From Mycolicibacterium anyangense (GTDB lineage Bacteria > Actinomycetota > Actinomycetes > Mycobacteriales > Mycobacteriaceae), in the NCBI RefSeq assembly GCF_010731855.1, contig NZ_AP022620.1:1922001-1986000 (forward strand): a stretch of 64,000 bases of DNA, read 5' to 3'. Positions 1-10,145 of this stretch are shown here, in pieces (position 1 is the stretch's first letter; the number at the start of each line of letters is the position of its first letter). The translations under genes and the position numbers were made by a program. Under the pieces are notes generated by a model, which was given only the letters and a program-made list of their open reading frames with translations, did not search any database and was not told where the DNA came from.

Positions 1-739
1 ACAGGTTCATCCCGCCCATCTCCTCGATGTAGCGGCGCTCGATCGCATCGAGCCACACCACTTGATCGCAGCCGTGCTCGGCGGCTTCGGCCTGCGCCAG
101 CAGCGAAGCCGCATAATTGCCGCCGAACTTCGCCGCGCCGGTGCCACCGGGGCTGGCACGGACGTACTCGGTGGACAGCCACACACTGACCGGCTTGATA
201 CCGCCCTTGAAGTAGGCACCGGCCGGCGAGGCGATCAGCAGGTAGCGGTACTCGTTCGCCGGCCGCACCCCCAGACCGGGTTCGGTGGCGATGACGAACG
301 GCCGCAGATACAGCGACTCCTCACCACCGGCAGGCGGCACCCACTGCGCGTCGACAGCGATCAGTTGCTGCAGCGACTCGATGAACACCTCGTCGGGCAG
401 TCCCGGGATGGCCAGCCGCCGCGCCGACGTCCGCAGTCGGGCACTGTTGGCCTCCGGCCGGAACGACACGATGGATCCGTCGGCCCAGCGGTAGGCCTTG
501 AGCCCTTCGAAAATTTCCTGCGCGTAGTGCAGGACGATCGCCGAGGGGTCCAGTTCGATCGGCCCGTAGGGCAGCACGCGGGCGTCATGCCAGCCGAGAT
601 CGTGGCTGTAGAGCACCGAGACCATGTGGTCGGTGTGGTAGCGGCCGAAGCCGGGATCGGCCAGGATCTGACCCCGTACCTCATCGCTCACTGGGTTCGC
701 GTTGCGCTCAACCGTGAATGAGAGGGGGCCGTTGGTCAT
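1..739 (-). CDS. ilvE: Branched-chain amino acid aminotransferase, C-terminus cut off by window edge
   Basis: PLP-dependent transaminase that interconverts leucine, isoleucine and valine with their 2-oxo acids in the cytoplasm. The 246 visible residues begin [10 protein letters not shown] from an ATG at 739 and include the substrate-loop motif [10 protein letters not shown] (about residues 75-84) and the PLP lysine in AAKFGGNYA at residue 204, the same number I recall for the M. tuberculosis enzyme. Family members are about 368 residues, so roughly the last third lies outside the window. The gene reads out of the window and is followed upstream by gcvT on the same strand, as in M. tuberculosis (Rv2210c-Rv2211c). 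Identification is secure; only the 3' end is unseen. Confidence 0.96.
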   Translation of the reverse strand, partial: MTNGPLSFTVERNANPVSDEVRGQILADPGFGRYHTDHMVSVLYSHDLGWHDARVLPYGPIELDPSAIVLHYAQEIFEGLKAYRWADGSIVSFRPEANSARLRTSARRLAIPGLPDEVFIESLQQLIAVDAQWVPPAGGEESLYLRPFVIATEPGLGVRPANEYRYLLIASPAGAYFKGGIKPVSVWLSTEYVRASPGGTGAAKFGGNYAASLLAQAEAAEHGCDQVVWLDAIERRYIEEMGGMNL

Positions 740-800
740 AGCTGGAATTGTAGACCGGGGCGCTAGCCGATTTCCCGGGTCGCTTCGCTCCTGCCCGCCG

Positions 801-1901
801 CTACCGAGTTTTGACCTCGACGAACGGCGGCTTGACCACCTCGCACTCCAGCGCCCGGCCGCGCACGTCGACCGTCACCGTCGCGCCGTCCTCGATTCCG
901 GCGTCGGCGTCGATCAGGGCAAGGGCGATACCGACTTTCAGCGTCGGCGAGAAGGTGCCCGATGTCGTCACACCGACCGGGGTGGAGCCGTCGAGCACGG
1001 TCAGGTCCTGCCGGAGCACGCCGCGACCGACGGCCCGCAGGCCGCGCAGCAGCCGCCGGGGGCCGGCCTCCTTCTCGGCCAGCAGCGCGTCGCGGCCCCA
1101 GAAGGTGTCCTTCTTCCAGCCGATCGCCCAGCCGCACCGGGCTTGCAGAGGCGAGATGTCCAGCGACAGTTCGTGACCGTGCAGCGGGTAGCCCATCTCG
1201 GTGCGCAGGGTGTCGCGGGCGCCGAGGCCGGCCAGCTGACCGCCGGCTTCACCGACGGCGGCGACGAGGGCGTCGAACACCGTCGGCGCCGAGTCCCACG
1301 GCGGCAGCAGCTCATAGCCGTGCTCGCCGGTGTATCCGGTGCGGCAGACCCGCACCGGAATTCCGGAGTACTCGGCGTCGGCATAACCCATGTAGTCCAT
1401 GTCGGTGGGCAGTCCCAGTGCGGCCAGCACCTCGGTGGACCGCGGCCCCTGCACGGCCAGGACAGCATGCGACCGGTGTTCATCGGTGACCGAAATGTCT
1501 TGCGGTGCAAACTTTTTCAACTCAGCGACCACCGCAGCGGTGTTGGCGGCGTTGGGCACCAGGAAGATCTCGTCGTCGCTGACGTAGTAGGCGATCAGGT
1601 CGTCGATCACCCCACCGGAGGCCGTGCAGCACAGCGTGTACTGGGCCTTGCCCGGGCCGATCCGGCGCAGGTCGTTGGTCAGCGCGCTGTTGACGAACTC
1701 CGCCGCCCCCGGGCCGACGACCAGTGCCTTGCCGAGGTGGCTGACGTCGAACAAACCGACGGCCTCACGGGTCGCGGTGTGCTCGCCGACGGTGCCCGCA
1801 TAGGACACCGGCATCAGCCAGCCGCCGAAGGGGGCGAACGTGGCCCCCAGCTCGCGGTGCTGGTTTTCCAGGGGGCCGTGCAACAGCTCTGTGTCGGTCA
1901 C
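801..1901 (-). CDS. gcvT: Aminomethyltransferase (glycine cleavage T-protein)
   Basis: T-protein of the glycine cleavage system. It releases ammonia from the aminomethyl group carried on lipoyl-H-protein and passes the one-carbon unit to tetrahydrofolate. The 366-residue product has the family pattern [10 protein letters not shown] near the N-terminus, [11 protein letters not shown], the folate-site [12 protein letters not shown] segment and a C-terminal GCV_T_C region ([13 protein letters not shown]). I chose the GTG at 1901 ([10 protein letters not shown]); an in-frame TTG at 1910 is possible and neither has a strong Shine-Dalgarno. Only 38 nt separate it from pepA on the other strand; the adenylate cyclase gene (Rv2212) that I recall at this spot in M. 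tuberculosis is absent. No glycine riboswitch could fit in this gap. Confidence 0.95.
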   Translation of the reverse strand: MTDTELLHGPLENQHRELGATFAPFGGWLMPVSYAGTVGEHTATREAVGLFDVSHLGKALVVGPGAAEFVNSALTNDLRRIGPGKAQYTLCCTASGGVIDDLIAYYVSDDEIFLVPNAANTAAVVAELKKFAPQDISVTDEHRSHAVLAVQGPRSTEVLAALGLPTDMDYMGYADAEYSGIPVRVCRTGYTGEHGYELLPPWDSAPTVFDALVAAVGEAGGQLAGLGARDTLRTEMGYPLHGHELSLDISPLQARCGWAIGWKKDTFWGRDALLAEKEAGPRRLLRGLRAVGRGVLRQDLTVLDGSTPVGVTTSGTFSPTLKVGIALALIDADAGIEDGATVTVDVRGRALECEVVKPPFVEVKTR

Positions 1902-1939
1902 GGCCAACAAGCCTAGTGCCCCATCGTTAGGGTGAGGTC

Positions 1940-3463
1940 GTGAGCACCGAACCTGGATACCGCGCCCCTGTCGTCACCGTCGCCACCTCGCTGCCCAAGC
2001 GTGGGATCGGCTCGGCGGTGCTGGTCGTCCCCATCGTGACCGGCAGCGTCACCGGGGATGACGACGGCTCGGCCGTGGTGGTCGGCGGTCCGTTCCTGGA
2101 CGCCGAGGCGATCGGCGAGATCGAGGTGGCGCTGCGCGCGCTGGGCGCCAGGGGCGGCGCCGAGCAGGTGACCCGGCTGCACGTGCCGTCGCTGCCGGTC
2201 GGCAGCGTGCTGGCCGTCGGGTTGGGTGCCGACCGGGAGGAATGGCCGGCCGAGACGATCCGGCGCGCCGCGGGCGTGGCCGCCCGCTCGTTGGCCGGCG
2301 TCGCTTCCGTTGTCACCACCCTGACCGAATTGCATCTGGAGGCCGCGATCGAGGGCCTGATCCTGGGCGGCTACCGGTTCACCGAGTTCCGCAGCGCCAA
2401 GACCGCGCCCAAGGATGCGGCGCTGGCCAAGATCACCGCGCTGAGCACGGCCGCGGGCGCCAAGAAGGCCGCGGCGCGGGCCGCTGACATCGCGGTCGCG
2501 GTCAACACCGCGCGCGATCTGGTGAACACGCCGCCGAGCCACCTCTTCCCCGCCGAGTTCGCCAAGCGCGCCAAGGCCCTCGGCGAGGCCGCCGGCCTGG
2601 AGGTCGAGGTGCTCGACGACAAGGCCCTGGCCAAGGCCGGCTACGGCGGCATCGTTGGGGTGGGCAAGGGATCCTCGCGGCTGCCGCGGCTGGTGCGGTT
2701 GACGCACCGGGGAGCTAAGGGGAAGGCAAAGCGCGTCGCACTGGTCGGCAAGGGCGTCACGTTCGACACGGGTGGCATCTCGATCAAGCCGGCCGCCTCG
2801 ATGCACCACATGACCTCCGACATGGGCGGTGCGGCGGCGGTGATCGCCACCGTGGTGCTGGCCGCGCGCCAGCAGCTTCCGATCGACGTGATCGCCACCG
2901 TGCCGATGGCCGAGAACATGCCGTCGTCGACGGCGCAGCGTCCCGGTGACGTGCTGACCCAATACGGCGGCATCACCGTGGAGGTGCTCAACACCGACGC
3001 CGAGGGCCGGTTGATCCTGGCCGACGCCATCGTGCGGGCCTGCGAGGACAACCCCGACTACCTGATCGAGACCTCGACACTGACCGGCGCGCAGACGGTG
3101 GCCCTGGGCGCCCGTACGCCGGGCGTGATGGGCAGCGAGGAGTTCCGCGACCGGGTGGCCGCACTGTCGCAGGCCGAGGGTGAGAACGCCTGGCCCATGC
3201 CGCTGCCCGACGAACTCAAGGACGACCTCAAGTCGTCGGTGGCGGATCTGGCCAACGTCAGCTCGCAGCGCTTCGCCGGCATGCTGGTCGCGGGCGTGTA
3301 CCTGCGGGAGTTCGTCGCCGACGGCGTGCAGTGGGCGCACATCGACATTGCCGGGCCGGCCTACAACACCTCGGGCCCCTGGGGCTACACGCCCAAGGGC
3401 GGTACCGGGGTGCCGACCCGGACGATGTTCGCGGTGCTCGAAGACATCGCCGCCAACGGGTAG
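1940..3463 (+). CDS. pepA: Leucyl aminopeptidase (M17 family)
   Basis: Cytosolic two-metal aminopeptidase that trims N-terminal residues, usually a hexamer; the M. tuberculosis orthologue is called pepB (Rv2213). The 507-residue protein starts at GTG 1940. It carries the N-terminal M17 domain, the metal-site segment [15 protein letters not shown] and the signature NTDAEGRL at residues 351-358, whose Asp and Glu bind the metals. Length is normal. It is divergent to gcvT and convergent with ephD, leaving only 6 nt to the ephD stop. Confidence 0.96.
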   Translation: MSTEPGYRAPVVTVATSLPKRGIGSAVLVVPIVTGSVTGDDDGSAVVVGGPFLDAEAIGEIEVALRALGARGGAEQVTRLHVPSLPVGSVLAVGLGADREEWPAETIRRAAGVAARSLAGVASVVTTLTELHLEAAIEGLILGGYRFTEFRSAKTAPKDAALAKITALSTAAGAKKAAARAADIAVAVNTARDLVNTPPSHLFPAEFAKRAKALGEAAGLEVEVLDDKALAKAGYGGIVGVGKGSSRLPRLVRLTHRGAKGKAKRVALVGKGVTFDTGGISIKPAASMHHMTSDMGGAAAVIATVVLAARQQLPIDVIATVPMAENMPSSTAQRPGDVLTQYGGITVEVLNTDAEGRLILADAIVRACEDNPDYLIETSTLTGAQTVALGARTPGVMGSEEFRDRVAALSQAEGENAWPMPLPDELKDDLKSSVADLANVSSQRFAGMLVAGVYLREFVADGVQWAHIDIAGPAYNTSGPWGYTPKGGTGVPTRTMFAVLEDIAANG

Positions 3464-3469
3464 GCCGGG

Positions 3470-5218
3470 CTAGAGGACCTTGCCGCGGGCGGTGCTGCGC
3501 AGCGCCTGCGGCGCGATCCGCGAGGTGCCGTAGAGCAGATAGGCCTCGGGGGTGACCGGCCGGATCGGCTTGTTCTTCCTGACCGCCGACACGATGGCCT
3601 TGGCCACCTTGTCCGGGGTGTAGCGGCGCAGCTCGAACATCTTCTCCAGTTGCGCGCGCCGACCCGGCACCGCGGCTCGCTTGCCGTCGGGGGCGTGGAA
3701 ATTGGTGGCCGAGACGATGTTGGTGTTGACGACGCCGGGGCAGATCGTGGTGAGACCGATTCCGGCCGAATCGAGTTCGGCGCGCAGGCAGTCGGAGAAC
3801 ATGTAGACCGCGGCCTTGGATGTGCAGTAGGCGTTGAGCGACTGCAGCGGCGCGTAGGCGGCCATCGAGGCGACATTGACGATGTGGCCGCCGGTGCCGC
3901 GGTCGACCAGCCGGCGGGCGAAGGCGCGGCAGCCGTTGACGACGCCGCCGAGGTTGACGTCGAGGACCTTGTCGAACTGCTCGGCCGGGGTGTCCAGGAA
4001 GGCGCCCGCCACACCGATGCCGGCGTTGTTGACGACGATGTCGGGCACCCCGTGAGCGGCGCACACCTCGTCGGCGAACCGTTCGACGGCCTCGCGATCG
4101 GCGACGTCGAGCGGGTAGGGGTGGGCGACGGCGCCGAGGGCGGCGATCCGGCCCGCGGTCTCCTTGAGGCCGACCTCGTCGATATCGCTGACGATCAGCT
4201 CGGCGCCCTCGCGGGCGAAGGCCAGCGCGGTCTCACGGCCGATCCCGCTGCCCGCACCGGTCACCGACACCAGCAGGTCACCGAATTCCCTGCGCGCCCG
4301 GTTGACCTCGGCGCGCAGCAGCGCGCGACCGGCCGGCGCGCCGCCGACGTGCTCGGCGAGCTCGCGCACCGCGGTGGCCAGCACCTGGGGGTGCGAGAAC
4401 GGCGACCAGTGGCCCGCCCGGATCTCCCTGCGCCACAACCGCGACACCCACCGCGGGGTGTCGCGGTAGACGTAGGGCCGCACGTAGGGATCGTCGAGGT
4501 TGACGATCAGCTGCACCGGGACGTCGATGTAGCGGTCGGTGCGGGCCCGCCGCAGCGAGCGGAAGAAATTGGCCCGGTAGATCTTCATCCCGTTGGCCGC
4601 GTCGGTCACGTAGGTATCGCCGTCGTGCACGCGTTCGGCCGGGATGCCGCGAGTCATCAACGACCGCAAGCGCTTTGCCCCCACTTTCATCAGCGCGGGC
4701 GCCACCACCGGCACCGAGAACCCCGCCATGTAACTCAGATGAGCGGCTTGGGACAGCGCGTGGGAGAAGCGCTTTGGCCGGTAGGGCCGCTTGAGGCCGT
4801 CGCGCACATAGCGGCTGAAGTGGTCGGCGCACGGCCCCGACACCGAGGTGAAGGAAGCCACCCGGTCGGCGGCATCGGGCCTGCCCAGGTACTCCCACAT
4901 CCCGGCCGAACCCCAGTCGTGGGCCAGCACGTGCACGCGCTCCCCCGGACTCAGTTCGGCGATGACGGCGGCGAAGTCGTCGGCGAACGACGCCATCACA
5001 TACGACGACGCCGGTGCCGGCGCACCGGAGGCTCCCGCGCCGCGGTTGTCGTAGCGGATGATGCGGAACTCCTCGGCGAGCAGGGGCGCGACGCCGTCCC
5101 ATAGGACATGCGAGTCGGGCCAGCCGTGCACCAGCACCACGGTGGGCCCGTCCGGATTGCCCTCTTCGTAGACCGCGATGCGGGTGCCGTCTTTGCTGTC
5201 GACGTAGCGGGTGGGCAT
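3470..5218 (-). CDS. ephD: EphD: epoxide hydrolase-like alpha/beta hydrolase fused to a short-chain dehydrogenase
   Basis: A two-domain fusion of 582 residues matching Rv2214c (EphD) in order and size. Residues 1-300 are an alpha/beta hydrolase with the oxyanion-loop HGWPDS at 31-36, an epoxide-hydrolase-type nucleophile Asp101 in AHDWGS and a candidate catalytic His270 in AGHWSPF. Residues 315-582 are a classical SDR with TGAGSGIG at 320-327, NNAGIG and the catalytic YCTSK at 464-468. In M. smegmatis EphD has been linked to mycolic acid metabolism. The ATG at 5218 (MPTRYVDSKD) fits the family; the frame stays open 81 nt further upstream but that stretch has no family look. Both active sites appear intact. 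Confidence 0.92.
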   Translation of the reverse strand: MPTRYVDSKDGTRIAVYEEGNPDGPTVVLVHGWPDSHVLWDGVAPLLAEEFRIIRYDNRGAGASGAPAPASSYVMASFADDFAAVIAELSPGERVHVLAHDWGSAGMWEYLGRPDAADRVASFTSVSGPCADHFSRYVRDGLKRPYRPKRFSHALSQAAHLSYMAGFSVPVVAPALMKVGAKRLRSLMTRGIPAERVHDGDTYVTDAANGMKIYRANFFRSLRRARTDRYIDVPVQLIVNLDDPYVRPYVYRDTPRWVSRLWRREIRAGHWSPFSHPQVLATAVRELAEHVGGAPAGRALLRAEVNRARREFGDLLVSVTGAGSGIGRETALAFAREGAELIVSDIDEVGLKETAGRIAALGAVAHPYPLDVADREAVERFADEVCAAHGVPDIVVNNAGIGVAGAFLDTPAEQFDKVLDVNLGGVVNGCRAFARRLVDRGTGGHIVNVASMAAYAPLQSLNAYCTSKAAVYMFSDCLRAELDSAGIGLTTICPGVVNTNIVSATNFHAPDGKRAAVPGRRAQLEKMFELRRYTPDKVAKAIVSAVRKNKPIRPVTPEAYLLYGTSRIAPQALRSTARGKVL

Positions 5219-5320
5219 CAGACCCCTCTCCAGGCGTTTACCTGTAACGGCTAGTAGCTCATACCGTTGGTACCGAACAACTTTGACCCTGCCCGCCACC
5301 GCGAGCCGATGTCAAGACGC

Positions 5321-5665
5321 TCAGCGCTCCTCGAGTTCGTCACGTAGCGCGCGGCGGCGCTCGATGCGCCGCTTGGCGTCATAGTCGCGCATCCGCTGCG
5401 GATACCCGACTTTTTGCACGTCATACACCGGAATCCGGAGCTGCTCGCCGAGCCGGCGCGCCCCGGCGGCACCACCCGCGGGCCGTCGTGTCCATTCCCC
5501 GTCGGCGGCGACGAGCACAACCGTCATCGGTGTGACGCTGGTCTGGGGCTCGACGAACGCCTCGACGCCGGTGCGTTGAGCAGCCCACTCGCGCAGGTGT
5601 TTCTGGTCGGCGGCCGACCCCGAGGCGCCGCGGCGGCCGGATCGGAACCTGTCGAACAATCCCAA
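5321..5665 (-). CDS. Conserved small basic protein, unknown function
   Basis: A 114-residue protein read from a TTG at 5665 (MGLFDRFRSGRRG); the sequence AGAAGGAG lies about nine bases upstream, which is why I choose this start. The middle (TSVTPMTVVLVAADGEWTRR) looks like a beta strand followed by basic turns, and the tail (YPQRMRDYDAKRRIERRRA) is a charged helix. It has no signal peptide or membrane segment. It lies between ephD and the divergent dlaT. The frame stays open far into the opposite strand of dlaT only because that gene is rich in Ala/Pro codons. I do not recognise the family; the protein-like composition plus the Shine-Dalgarno support a real gene. Confidence 0.7.
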   Translation of the reverse strand: MGLFDRFRSGRRGASGSAADQKHLREWAAQRTGVEAFVEPQTSVTPMTVVLVAADGEWTRRPAGGAAGARRLGEQLRIPVYDVQKVGYPQRMRDYDAKRRIERRRALRDELEER

Positions 5666-5807
5666 CTTTTGCTGAACTCCTTCTGAAGGGCTTTCTTCGA
5701 TGGTGCCAGAGAAAGAACGTGCTTCGCCCTGAGTGCATATCAACGGCCCGGTGATGACAGGATGGACAGCGACCCACACGACTGACCGTTCGAGGGAGCC
5801 AACACCT

Positions 5808-7553
5808 ATGGCCGTCTCCGTCCAGATGCCCGCACTCGGTGAGAGCGTGACCGAAGGGACCGTCACCCGCTGGCTCAAGCAAGAGGGTGACACCGTCGAG
5901 GTCGACGAGCCGCTTCTGGAGGTGTCCACCGACAAGGTCGACACCGAGATCCCGTCGCCCGCTTCCGGCGTGCTGACGAAGATCGTCGCGCAGGAAGACG
6001 ACACCGTTGAGGTCGGCGGCGAGTTGGCGATCATCGGTGAGGCCGGCGAGGCCGCACAGTCGGCACCCGCTCCGGCACCGGCCGAGCAGGAGAAGCCCGC
6101 CGAACAGCCGGCCGCCGCACCCGAGCCTGCTGCCGAAGAGGTCGAACCCGCACCGGCCGCCGCGGCGCCCGCCGCGTCGCCGGGCTCGGCGACTCCGGTG
6201 CTGATGCCCGAGCTCGGCGAGTCGGTGACCGAGGGCACCGTCACCCGCTGGCTGAAGAAGGTCGGTGATTCCGTCGCGGTGGACGAGCCGCTCGTCGAGG
6301 TCTCGACCGACAAGGTCGACACCGAGATTCCCTCGCCGGTGGCGGGCACCTTGATCGCCATCACCGCCGAGGAGGACGTGACGGTCCCGGTCGGCGGCGA
6401 GCTGGCCAAGATCGGCGACGCCGCTGCGGCCGCCGCCCCGGCTCCCGCGCCGGCCCCCAAGCCCGAAGCGAAGCCCGAACCCGCGCCCGAACCCAAGGCC
6501 GAGCCGAAACCGGAGCCCAAGCCGGAGCCGGCACCGGCGCCCGCAGCGGCACCGGCCCCCGCGCCGGCGGCAGCCGAGACCGACGGCGGTGCCGATACCG
6601 ACGGCAGCCCCTACGTCACCCCGCTGGTGCGAAAGTTGGCCACCGAGAACGGCGTTGACCTCGCCACGGTCAAGGGCACCGGCGTCGGCGGGCGGATTCG
6701 CAAGCAGGACGTGCTGGCCGCCGCCGAAGCCAAGAAGGCTCCCCCGGCGCCCGCACCCGCAGCGGCACCCGCCGCCGCGCCTGCCGCGTCGGCACCGGCC
6801 CCGGCCGCGGTCGACTCGCCGCTGGCACACCTGCGCGGCACCACGCAGAAGGCCAACCGGATCCGTCAGATCACCGCGAAGAAGACCCGCGAGTCGCTGC
6901 AGACCACCGCGCAGCTGACCCAGACCCACGAGGTCGACATGACCAAGATCGTGGCGCTGCGGGCCAAGGCCAAGAACAAGTTCGCCGAGCGCGAGGGTGT
7001 GAACCTGACGTATCTGCCGTTCATCGCCCGCGCGGTGATCGACGCCCTCAAGGTGCACCCGAACATCAACGCGAGCTACAACGAGGACACCAAGGAGATC
7101 ACCTACTACGACGCCGAGAACCTCGGCTTCGCGGTGGACACCGAGCAGGGCCTGCTCTCCCCGGTGATCCACAATGCCGGTGACCTGTCGCTGGCCGGAC
7201 TGGCCCGGGCGATCAACGACATCGCCTCGCGCGCCCGCTCCGGTGACCTCAAGCCCGACGAGCTGTCCGGCGGCACCTTCACGATCACCAACATCGGCAG
7301 CCAGGGCGCCCTGTTCGACACCCCAATCCTGGTGCCGCCGCAGGCGGCGATGCTGGGTACGGGAGCGATCGTCAAGCGGCCCCGGGTGATCGTCGACGAA
7401 CTCGGCAACGAGTCGATCGGCGTGCGCTCGATCTGCTACCTGCCGCTGACCTACGACCACCGGCTCATCGACGGCGCCGACGCCGGCCGATTCCTGACCA
7501 CCATCAAGCGGCGGCTGGAAGAAGGGGCGTTCGAGGCCGACCTGGGGCTGTAG
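5808..7553 (+). CDS. dlaT: Dihydrolipoamide acyltransferase (E2), two lipoyl domains
   Basis: E2 core of the pyruvate dehydrogenase complex in mycobacteria, also shared with the peroxynitrite reductase system (Rv2215; older name sucB). The 581 residues run: lipoyl domain 1 with Lys43 in STDKVDTE; an Ala/Pro linker; lipoyl domain 2 with Lys169 in the same STDKVDTE motif; a long Ala/Pro/Lys/Glu linker; the peripheral-subunit-binding domain from about 270 ([20 protein letters not shown]); a second linker; and the catalytic domain ending with His551-Arg-Leu-Ile-Asp555-Gly. The ATG at 5808 gives the canonical [13 protein letters not shown] start; the frame is open 75 nt further upstream without family similarity. 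lipB and lipA, which lipoylate it, follow, and the E1 gene aceE ends the window. Confidence 0.97.
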   Translation: MAVSVQMPALGESVTEGTVTRWLKQEGDTVEVDEPLLEVSTDKVDTEIPSPASGVLTKIVAQEDDTVEVGGELAIIGEAGEAAQSAPAPAPAEQEKPAEQPAAAPEPAAEEVEPAPAAAAPAASPGSATPVLMPELGESVTEGTVTRWLKKVGDSVAVDEPLVEVSTDKVDTEIPSPVAGTLIAITAEEDVTVPVGGELAKIGDAAAAAAPAPAPAPKPEAKPEPAPEPKAEPKPEPKPEPAPAPAAAPAPAPAAAETDGGADTDGSPYVTPLVRKLATENGVDLATVKGTGVGGRIRKQDVLAAAEAKKAPPAPAPAAAPAAAPAASAPAPAAVDSPLAHLRGTTQKANRIRQITAKKTRESLQTTAQLTQTHEVDMTKIVALRAKAKNKFAEREGVNLTYLPFIARAVIDALKVHPNINASYNEDTKEITYYDAENLGFAVDTEQGLLSPVIHNAGDLSLAGLARAINDIASRARSGDLKPDELSGGTFTITNIGSQGALFDTPILVPPQAAMLGTGAIVKRPRVIVDELGNESIGVRSICYLPLTYDHRLIDGADAGRFLTTIKRRLEEGAFEADLGL

Positions 7554-7558
7554 ACACC

Positions 7559-8467
7559 ATGGGCGGTTCGGTTCTCGCCATCGCAGGCTCGTCCGGGCTG
7601 ATCGGCTCGGCCTTGGTCTCGGCACTGCGCGCTGCGGACAACCGCGTGATCCGCATCGTGCGGCGCGCCCCGGCCAATGGCGACGAACTGCACTGGAACC
7701 CCGACAGCGGTGAGTTCGACCCCGCCGGGCTCGAGGGCGTCGACGCCGTGGTGAACCTGTGCGGTGTGGGGGTCGGTGACAAGCGGTGGTCGGGCTCGTT
7801 CAAGCAGACCCTGCGGGACAGCCGCATCGCACCCACCGAGGTGATCTCGGCGGCCGTCGTCGACGCCGGGGTGCCGGTGCTCGTCAACGCCAGCGCCGTC
7901 GGCTACTACGGTGACACCCACGGTCACGTCGTCGATGAAACCGCGCCTGCCGGAACGGGTTTCCTGGCCCAGCTCTGCGTGGACTGGGAGGCGGCGACAC
8001 TGCCCGCCGAGGATGCCGGAGTGCGGGTGGTGCTGGCCCGCACCGGGCTGGTGCTCTCTCCCGGCGGCGGCGTGCTGGGTCGGTTGCGCCCGCTGTTCTC
8101 CCTCGGGCTCGGCGGCAGGCTCGGTGGCGGACGCCAGTACATGCCGTGGATCAGCCTGGAGGACGAGATCCGCGCCCTGCTGTTCGCGATCAACTCAGAG
8201 GATGTGGCCGGGCCGGTGAACTTCACCGGCCCCGCGCCGGTCACCAACTCGGAGTTCACCGCCGCCCTGGGCCGAGCCCTGAATCGCCCGACACCGTGGC
8301 TGGTGCCCGGGGTCGCGTTGCGCACCCTGCTCGGGGAGTTCGCCGACGAAGGGCTGCTCGGCGGCCAGCGGGCCATCCCGGCCGTCCTGGAGCGGGCCGG
8401 ATTCGTGTTCCACCACAACACCATCGGCGAGGCGCTGGCGTATGCCACGTCCTCGGCGCAGGGCTAG
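7559..8467 (+). CDS. TIGR01777-type NAD(P)-binding epimerase-family protein (Rv2216 orthologue)
   Basis: A 302-residue extended short-chain dehydrogenase-like protein of the SDR39U/TIGR01777 family, found widely in bacteria without an assigned substrate. The Rossmann motif is near the N-terminus ([17 protein letters not shown]) and the [18 protein letters not shown] and [10 protein letters not shown] segments are typical of the family. A C-terminal DUF1731-like tail ([13 protein letters not shown]) is present. It starts 5 nt after the dlaT stop and is followed by lipB, so it is probably co-transcribed with the lipoate genes. The reaction is unknown. Confidence 0.9.
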   Translation: MGGSVLAIAGSSGLIGSALVSALRAADNRVIRIVRRAPANGDELHWNPDSGEFDPAGLEGVDAVVNLCGVGVGDKRWSGSFKQTLRDSRIAPTEVISAAVVDAGVPVLVNASAVGYYGDTHGHVVDETAPAGTGFLAQLCVDWEAATLPAEDAGVRVVLARTGLVLSPGGGVLGRLRPLFSLGLGGRLGGGRQYMPWISLEDEIRALLFAINSEDVAGPVNFTGPAPVTNSEFTAALGRALNRPTPWLVPGVALRTLLGEFADEGLLGGQRAIPAVLERAGFVFHHNTIGEALAYATSSAQG

Positions 8468-8480
8468 TAGCGTCGAGGAC

Positions 8481-9167
8481 ATGCGGCAGTCGATCCGATC
8501 CAGCGCCGCGCCCGTCGAGGTGCGCCAGCTCGGAGCTGTCGACTATCTGGCCGCCTGGCAGTTGCAGCGCGAGCTGGCCGACGCCCGGGTGGCCGGCGGC
8601 CCCGACACCCTGCTGCTGCTCGAACACCCGGCGGTCTACACCGCCGGGAAACGCACCGAGGACCACGAACGCCCTGCGGACGGCACCCCCGTCGTCGACA
8701 CCGACCGCGGCGGCAAGATCACCTGGCACGGCCCCGGGCAGCTCGTAGGGTATCCGGTGATCGGCATGGCCGAGCCGCTGGATGTGGTGAATTATGTTCG
8801 ACGACTTGAAGAATCGCTGATCTCGGTGTGTGCCGACCTCGGCGTGGCCACCGGCCGTGTCGAGGGCCGCTCCGGGGTATGGCTGGCCGCCGACGCCACC
8901 CGCCCGGCCCGCAAGATCGCCGCGATCGGCATCCGGGTCGCACGCGGCACCACGTTGCACGGCTTCGCCCTGAATTGCGACTGCGACCTGGCGGCCTACA
9001 CCTCGATCGTGCCGTGCGGCATCGCCGATGCGGGCGTGACGTCACTGAGCGCCGAACTGGGCCGGCCAGTCGGGATCGACGACGTCCGGGCGCGGGTCGC
9101 CGAGGCGGTATGTGACGCACTCGACGGCCGATTGCCGGTGTCCACTCACGTAGCATTGACCTCGTGA
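8481..9167 (+). CDS. lipB: Octanoyl-ACP:protein N-octanoyltransferase
   Basis: Transfers the octanoyl group from acyl carrier protein to lipoyl-domain lysines of E2 and H proteins, the first step of lipoate assembly. The 228-residue product has the BPL/LplA-fold motifs [19 protein letters not shown], the catalytic lysine segment [11 protein letters not shown] and the catalytic cysteine in VPCGI. The ATG at 8481 ([11 protein letters not shown]) gives the normal family length; the open frame upstream overlaps the preceding gene. The stop overlaps the lipA start (GTGA), indicating coupled translation. Confidence 0.96.
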   Translation: MRQSIRSSAAPVEVRQLGAVDYLAAWQLQRELADARVAGGPDTLLLLEHPAVYTAGKRTEDHERPADGTPVVDTDRGGKITWHGPGQLVGYPVIGMAEPLDVVNYVRRLEESLISVCADLGVATGRVEGRSGVWLAADATRPARKIAAIGIRVARGTTLHGFALNCDCDLAAYTSIVPCGIADAGVTSLSAELGRPVGIDDVRARVAEAVCDALDGRLPVSTHVALTS

Positions 9168-10129
9168 GCGTCGAACCCGGTAACCGCAAGTTATTGCGCC
9201 TGGAGGTTCGCAACGCCGAAACCCCGATCGAGCGCAAGCCGCCGTGGATCAAGACCCGCGCGAAGATGGGCCCGGAGTACACCGCGCTGAAGGGCCTGGT
9301 GCGCCGCGAAGGTCTGCACACGGTCTGCGAGGAAGCCGGCTGCCCCAACATCTACGAATGCTGGGAAGACCGCGAGGCGACGTTCCTGATCGGCGGCGAG
9401 CAGTGCACCCGGCGCTGCGATTTCTGCCAGATCGACACCGGTAAGCCGGCCGAACTCGACCGCGACGAGCCGCGCCGGGTCGCCGAGAGCGTCGCGGCGA
9501 TGGGCCTGAAGTACGCCACCGTCACCGGTGTGGCGCGCGACGACCTGCCCGACGGCGGGGCGTGGCTGTACGCCGAGACCGTGCGCGCCATCAAGTCGCT
9601 CAACCCGGCCACCGGGGTGGAGTTGTTGGCCCCGGACTTCAACGGCGATCCCGAACTGCTGCGTGAGGTGTTCGAATCGCGTCCAGAAGTGTTCGCGCAC
9701 AACGTCGAAACCGTGCCGCGCATCTTCAAGCGCATCCGGCCGGCGTTCCGCTACCAGCGCAGCCTGGACGTCATCACCGCCGCGCGTGACTTCGGCCTGG
9801 TGACCAAGAGCAACCTCATCCTCGGGATGGGCGAGACCATCGACGAGGTGCGCACCGCGCTGGCCGACCTGCACGGCGCCGGGTGCGACATCGTCACCAT
9901 CACCCAGTACCTGCGGCCGTCGGCGCGCCATCATCCGGTCGAGCGCTGGGTGCATCCCGACGAGTTCGTCGACCTCGCGGCTTATGCCGAGGGGTTGGGC
10001 TTTGCCGGTGTGCTGGCCGGACCGCTGGTGCGGTCGTCGTACCGGGCGGGACGGCTGTATGCGCAGACCATCGCCGCTCGGCCGCCCACCGGAGCCGCCC
10101 CGGCGGCGACATCGGGCACCACAGCGTGA
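9164..10129 (+). CDS. lipA: Lipoyl synthase, radical SAM
   Basis: Inserts two sulfurs into octanoyl groups on lipoyl domains using two 4Fe-4S clusters. The 321 residues show the auxiliary cluster cysteines Cys55, Cys60 and Cys66 ([13 protein letters not shown]), the radical SAM cysteines Cys81, Cys85 and Cys88 (CTRRCDFC) and the C-terminal RSSY motif that ligates the auxiliary cluster. All expected ligands are present and length is normal. The GTG start at 9164 overlaps the lipB stop by four bases. A DUF4191 membrane protein gene follows 16 nt later. Confidence 0.97.
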   Translation: MSVEPGNRKLLRLEVRNAETPIERKPPWIKTRAKMGPEYTALKGLVRREGLHTVCEEAGCPNIYECWEDREATFLIGGEQCTRRCDFCQIDTGKPAELDRDEPRRVAESVAAMGLKYATVTGVARDDLPDGGAWLYAETVRAIKSLNPATGVELLAPDFNGDPELLREVFESRPEVFAHNVETVPRIFKRIRPAFRYQRSLDVITAARDFGLVTKSNLILGMGETIDEVRTALADLHGAGCDIVTITQYLRPSARHHPVERWVHPDEFVDLAAYAEGLGFAGVLAGPLVRSSYRAGRLYAQTIAARPPTGAAPAATSGTTA

Positions 10130-10145
10130 CCCGTATCCTGTTCTG

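Noticed and set aside
702..1916. Long open frame on the plus strand opposite gcvT
   Set aside because: It mirrors the real gcvT gene, has Gln/Arg/His-rich low-complexity protein and no start signal; GC-rich codon use creates such frames.
6060..6620. Ala/Pro/Glu/Lys-rich stretches in dlaT as a DNA repeat element
   Set aside because: They are the flexible interdomain linkers normal for E2 acyltransferases.
5421..7625. 734-residue open frame on the minus strand opposite dlaT
   Set aside because: Its Gly/Arg-rich repeats are the complement of the Ala/Pro linkers and the duplicated lipoyl domains of dlaT.
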